Shown: positions 61,726-64,000 of the stretch, in pieces
How positions within the stretch are numbered: the stretch's first letter is position 1
How the letters are laid out: each line of letters opens with the position of its first letter
Origin: Archangiaceae bacterium
Lineage (GTDB): Bacteria; Myxococcota; Myxococcia; Myxococcales; Myxococcaceae
Reading direction: 5' to 3'
Length of the DNA stretch: 64,000 nucleotides
Assembly: GCA_016714225.1 (NCBI GenBank)
Contig: JADJNS010000034.1
Span: forward strand, 1 to 64,000
The notes under the pieces: generated by a model
What the model saw: the letters and a program-made list of their open reading frames with translations, nothing else
Databases searched by the model: none
Told to the model about the DNA's origin: nothing
Translations under genes and position numbers: made by a program

Positions 61726-62115
61726 ATGAGCGCTGCGCTTCGCATCGATGACCTGGTGAAACGCCTCGGCGTGCTCCAGCCCGAAGAGCTCGAGAGCCTG
61801 CCGTTCGGGATGATCGAGCTCGATGCCTCGGGGAAGATTCTTCGGTTCAACAAGACCGAAGGCAACCTGGCGCGGCTCGACCCGGCACGACAGCTCGGCA
61901 AGAGCTTCTTCGACGACGTCGCGCCCTGTACCAAGGTGAAAGAGTTTCACGGGCGGTTTCTCGAGGGTGTTCGCCGCAGAGAGCTCTACGAGACCTTCGG
62001 CTTCACCTTTCGCTTTCCCCACGGCACGCGCGACGTCGCCATCACCCTGTTCTACGCGCAGAAGACACAGTCGGTCTGGGTGCTGGTGTCGCAGAAGGCC
62101 CTGCTCGCGCCTTGA
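61726..62115 (+). CDS. Photoactive yellow protein homologue (PAS photosensor)
   Basis: This 129-residue single-PAS protein closely follows the Halorhodospira photoactive yellow protein in length and motif order: LPFGMIELDASGKILRFN, TEGN, GKSFFDDVAPCTKVKEFHGR and VWVLVSQ. The chromophore-binding Cys (C69 in the reference) is conserved as Cys68 in VAPCT, and Glu46 is conserved as Glu45. Tyr42 is replaced by Phe41, Thr50 by Ala49 and Arg52 by Leu51. The reference protein carries p-coumaroyl thioester and senses blue light. Whether this one binds that chromophore is an inference. No tyrosine ammonia-lyase gene is nearby. Start ATG 61726. Confidence 0.85.
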   Translation: MSAALRIDDLVKRLGVLQPEELESLPFGMIELDASGKILRFNKTEGNLARLDPARQLGKSFFDDVAPCTKVKEFHGRFLEGVRRRELYETFGFTFRFPHGTRDVAITLFYAQKTQSVWVLVSQKALLAP

Positions 62116-62148
62116 CCGGGTGCCGGCGATTGCGGCTCGGCCCCGCCT

Positions 62149-62958
62149 TCAGGGCAGGCCCAGGCCGCCGAACTCGAACACCGAGAACGGTCGGGAGCCG
62201 CGGGTGAGCACCGCGCCGTCATCGTCGAAGGCGATCACGCTCGAGCCCGACGGCCCGAGCCACTGCGCGACCCAGGCCCCGGCTTCGGGGTGGAACCAGC
62301 TGGCCCGCTCGGGCACTTCGCCGGCAGCAGCGCGTACCGCCCCGGGCAGCGCGTCGCGGCTCGAGCGCTGCGCCTCACCCACTTCTCGCAGGTTACCCGA
62401 CGCGAAGTCGCGAACGCTGGCGGGGCCGGCCGGCTCCCATGAGAAGTCGGTGCGCGGGCGGCGCGCCTCGTCGAACACCGTGCCCGAGCGATCGAGCAGC
62501 TGCAGCACCGGAGCGGGAGGCGGCGCGCGGCTGAGCAGAAACGTCACCCTGCCCAGCGGCGCTTCGAACGCGAACGCGTTGACGGCGCTGGCTCCCGACG
62601 CGGCGAGCGCCTCGGCCGCGGCGCGCCCTGCAGGCGGCAGCGCCTCGAGCGGCAGCCTGGCGTCGGCAAACGTCTTCGCGAGGTCGGTGTCGGCGACGGC
62701 CCCACGCAGGTCGTCGAGCGTGGCGAAGACGCGCGGCGTGGTCACCGCGGGCTGAACCGCCGCTGGAGCGCTCGCGCGCTCGGGCGGGCGGCGCCGCTGG
62801 GCCGAGGGCGCCTCGCGGAACGGCGCTTCGCTCGCGCGCGGCGTCGCGACCGGCACGACCGCGGCAGCTTCGACGACGTCGGCGGCGCCGGTGACGGCCG
62901 GCTGGCCCAGCGGTGGGCTGGGCGGAGCCAGCGAGCTCGAGCGGGGGCCGGTCTTCAC
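62149..62958 (-). CDS. Unrecognised Ala/Pro-rich protein
   Basis: The 269-residue protein (start GTG 62958) has an N-terminal 90-residue disordered Ala/Pro/Arg-rich part and a C-terminal part with beta-like segments (VNAFAFEAPLGRVTFLLSRA; WVAQWLGPSGSSVIAFDDDG). There is no signal peptide, membrane helix or domain that I recognise. It converges on the photoactive yellow protein gene with 33 bp between stops. The clear frame and absence of stops in 800 bp support a real gene. Confidence 0.6.
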   Translation of the reverse strand: MKTGPRSSSLAPPSPPLGQPAVTGAADVVEAAAVVPVATPRASEAPFREAPSAQRRRPPERASAPAAVQPAVTTPRVFATLDDLRGAVADTDLAKTFADARLPLEALPPAGRAAAEALAASGASAVNAFAFEAPLGRVTFLLSRAPPPAPVLQLLDRSGTVFDEARRPRTDFSWEPAGPASVRDFASGNLREVGEAQRSSRDALPGAVRAAAGEVPERASWFHPEAGAWVAQWLGPSGSSVIAFDDDGAVLTRGSRPFSVFEFGGLGLP

Positions 62959-63055
62959 GGGTGCTTCGAAATTGGCGCGGGTCGAGCGGGCCCGTCAAGG
63001 TCAGCAGTCAGGCGACCGGCTCGACGCGGTGACTCGCGCGCCGCCTGGGCTGCGC

Positions 63056-64000
63056 CTACGGCAGCAGGAAGTGCACGGCGACGCCGCCGTCGTACTCGCC
63101 GAAGTTGCCGGTCTCTCCGGTGGTGCCGCCGAGCCACATGTCGTTGCCCATGCCCCAGATGTCCTGGAAGTGAACCGTGTTGAGGTCGATGCCGGCGTCG
63201 AAGAGGTCGACCGAGCGCGAGGTGAAGCCCGCGTCGCGCCGCCAGTGCAAGAAGGTGCCGTACTCGCCGGCCATCCACACGTCGTCGTCCGACCGGGCCC
63301 ACACACCCACCAGCGTCGCGAAGCTGGTGGCGCCGACGTCGACCTCGAGCTTGTCCCAGCCGCCGTCGAGGTCGCGGTGGAAGACGCCGAGGCGTGAGCC
63401 CACCGCCCAGACGTGACCGCTGGGCGAGACGCTGACCGCGACCAGCGAGTTGCTGGGGTCGATGGGAGGCAGCTCGACCGCGACGCTGAGATCGTTCTCG
63501 ATGCGGTACACCTGCACGTCGGCCACGCCCCACACCGGCTGCCCCGGAGCCGACTGCAGGTCGTAGAAATAGTCGTCGGTGGGGTTGGTGTAGATGTGCT
63601 CCCAGGTGCCGGCGTCGCCGTCCCAGTGGAAGAGGTCGGAGCTGGCGACCATGTACGCGTCGTCGCGCGTGCGCGCGTAGATGCTGTACGAGTAGTCGCC
63701 GGCGTCGACCTTGCGCGAACGCCAGTCGAGACCGTTGTAGCGCCACACGCTGGTGTAGTCGGTGCCCGAGAGCCACACGTCGTCGGGAGCGGTCGAGGCG
63801 ACGCCGTAGTGCTGGCCCGAGGGTGACGGGTTGTCTTGGCGGTTGGCGAAGGTGGTGCCGTCGAAGCGGAACAGCGCCTGGCCGGCGCCGAACCACACGT
63901 CGTTGGGGCTCGAGCCGCCGATCGACCAGATCTTCTTGTTGCGGTCGGTCGCGAAGACCTGGCACGCCTCTTTGGTGCAGGTGAACATCGCGCCGCCGCC
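63056..64000 (-). CDS. Beta-propeller-like surface protein (5' end outside the window)
   Basis: The C-terminal 315 residues of a longer protein are visible. They consist of repeating blades with an NDVWFGAG, DDVWLSGT, DDAYMVAS, DDVWMAGE, NDMWLGGT motif, the style of secreted Myxococcota propeller or sialidase-like repeats. Each repeat begins with a Trp-rich hydrophobic strand and ends with GxFHRDLDGGW-like turns. The gene continues past 64000, so the signal region and start are not seen. Function unknown; a binding scaffold on the cell surface is likely. Confidence 0.7.
   Translation of the reverse strand, partial: GGGAMFTCTKEACQVFATDRNKKIWSIGGSSPNDVWFGAGQALFRFDGTTFANRQDNPSPSGQHYGVASTAPDDVWLSGTDYTSVWRYNGLDWRSRKVDAGDYSYSIYARTRDDAYMVASSDLFHWDGDAGTWEHIYTNPTDDYFYDLQSAPGQPVWGVADVQVYRIENDLSVAVELPPIDPSNSLVAVSVSPSGHVWAVGSRLGVFHRDLDGGWDKLEVDVGATSFATLVGVWARSDDDVWMAGEYGTFLHWRRDAGFTSRSVDLFDAGIDLNTVHFQDIWGMGNDMWLGGTTGETGNFGEYDGGVAVHFLLP

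Overview
The window is high-GC, gene-dense chromosomal DNA that looks like a member of the Myxococcota (former Deltaproteobacteria). The evidence is a MYXO-CTERM-like sorting tail (58791-60083), a Ser/Thr kinase with a C-terminal PEGA domain, many lipoproteins with Asp/Gly-rich linkers after the lipid-attached Cys, PQQ-type and vWA surface proteins, GTG/TTG starts, and widespread ATGA/GTGA stop-start overlaps. No rRNA, tRNA, CRISPR array or intact insertion sequence was recognised. The first 2 kb is broken by several frameshifts and reads like a low-quality contig end.

Layout. 1-2051: frameshifted FecR/TPR gene and an envelope-protein gene. 2064-8196: a compact acyl-chain gene cluster. On the minus strand, two complete ketoacyl synthase III genes, an AMP ligase and an ACP are joined by 4-bp overlaps and followed by an alpha/beta hydrolase; a short-chain reductase and a His-rich membrane protein run divergently. 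8154-15701: MFS transporter, secreted zinc protease, GH3-type ligase, patatin remnant, and an FHA-lytic transglycosylase fusion. 15778-23637: CrtI-like oxidoreductase, PQQ-propeller protein, and a 1344-residue SNF2-like ATPase coupled to an 82-residue protein. 24032-25895: DD-peptidase-like protein and a TPR/HEAT protein. 26016-34342: a five-gene operon in which every product is a lipoprotein (vWA, HYDIN-like/PKD, two Cys-rich proteins, a TIG-repeat protein).

34492-46621: AlkB-like oxygenase, a 1.1-kb stretch with no clear gene, an amidase with two bulb-lectin domains, GtrA, an ECF sigma factor with a TPR partner, a 1585-residue membrane protein and a phospholipase D lipoprotein. 46992-52536: Ku; a two-gene unit whose second member is an AhpD-like gene with an in-frame TGA exactly at the second redox Cys, followed by a bacterial SECIS-like hairpin (a probable selenoprotein); a stand-alone atpG; a PhnD-type binding protein; a PEGA protein; a lipoprotein. 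52508-64000: sirtuin, repeat-rich exported protein, Ser/Thr kinase with partner, a double cNMP-binding membrane protein, the MYXO-CTERM protein, two paralogous beta-rich proteins, a photoactive yellow protein homologue and two envelope proteins.

Two dispersed intergenic repeat families are visible. One is a roughly 300-bp element built as a long hairpin (23659-23976 and 46640-46938), both copies lying between convergent genes. The other is a 150-210-bp REP-like element with three copies (19190-19350, 50598-50815, 56703-56868). The strongest findings are the selenoprotein, the photoactive yellow protein homologue, the five-lipoprotein operon, the SNF2-small protein pair and the long-hairpin repeat.
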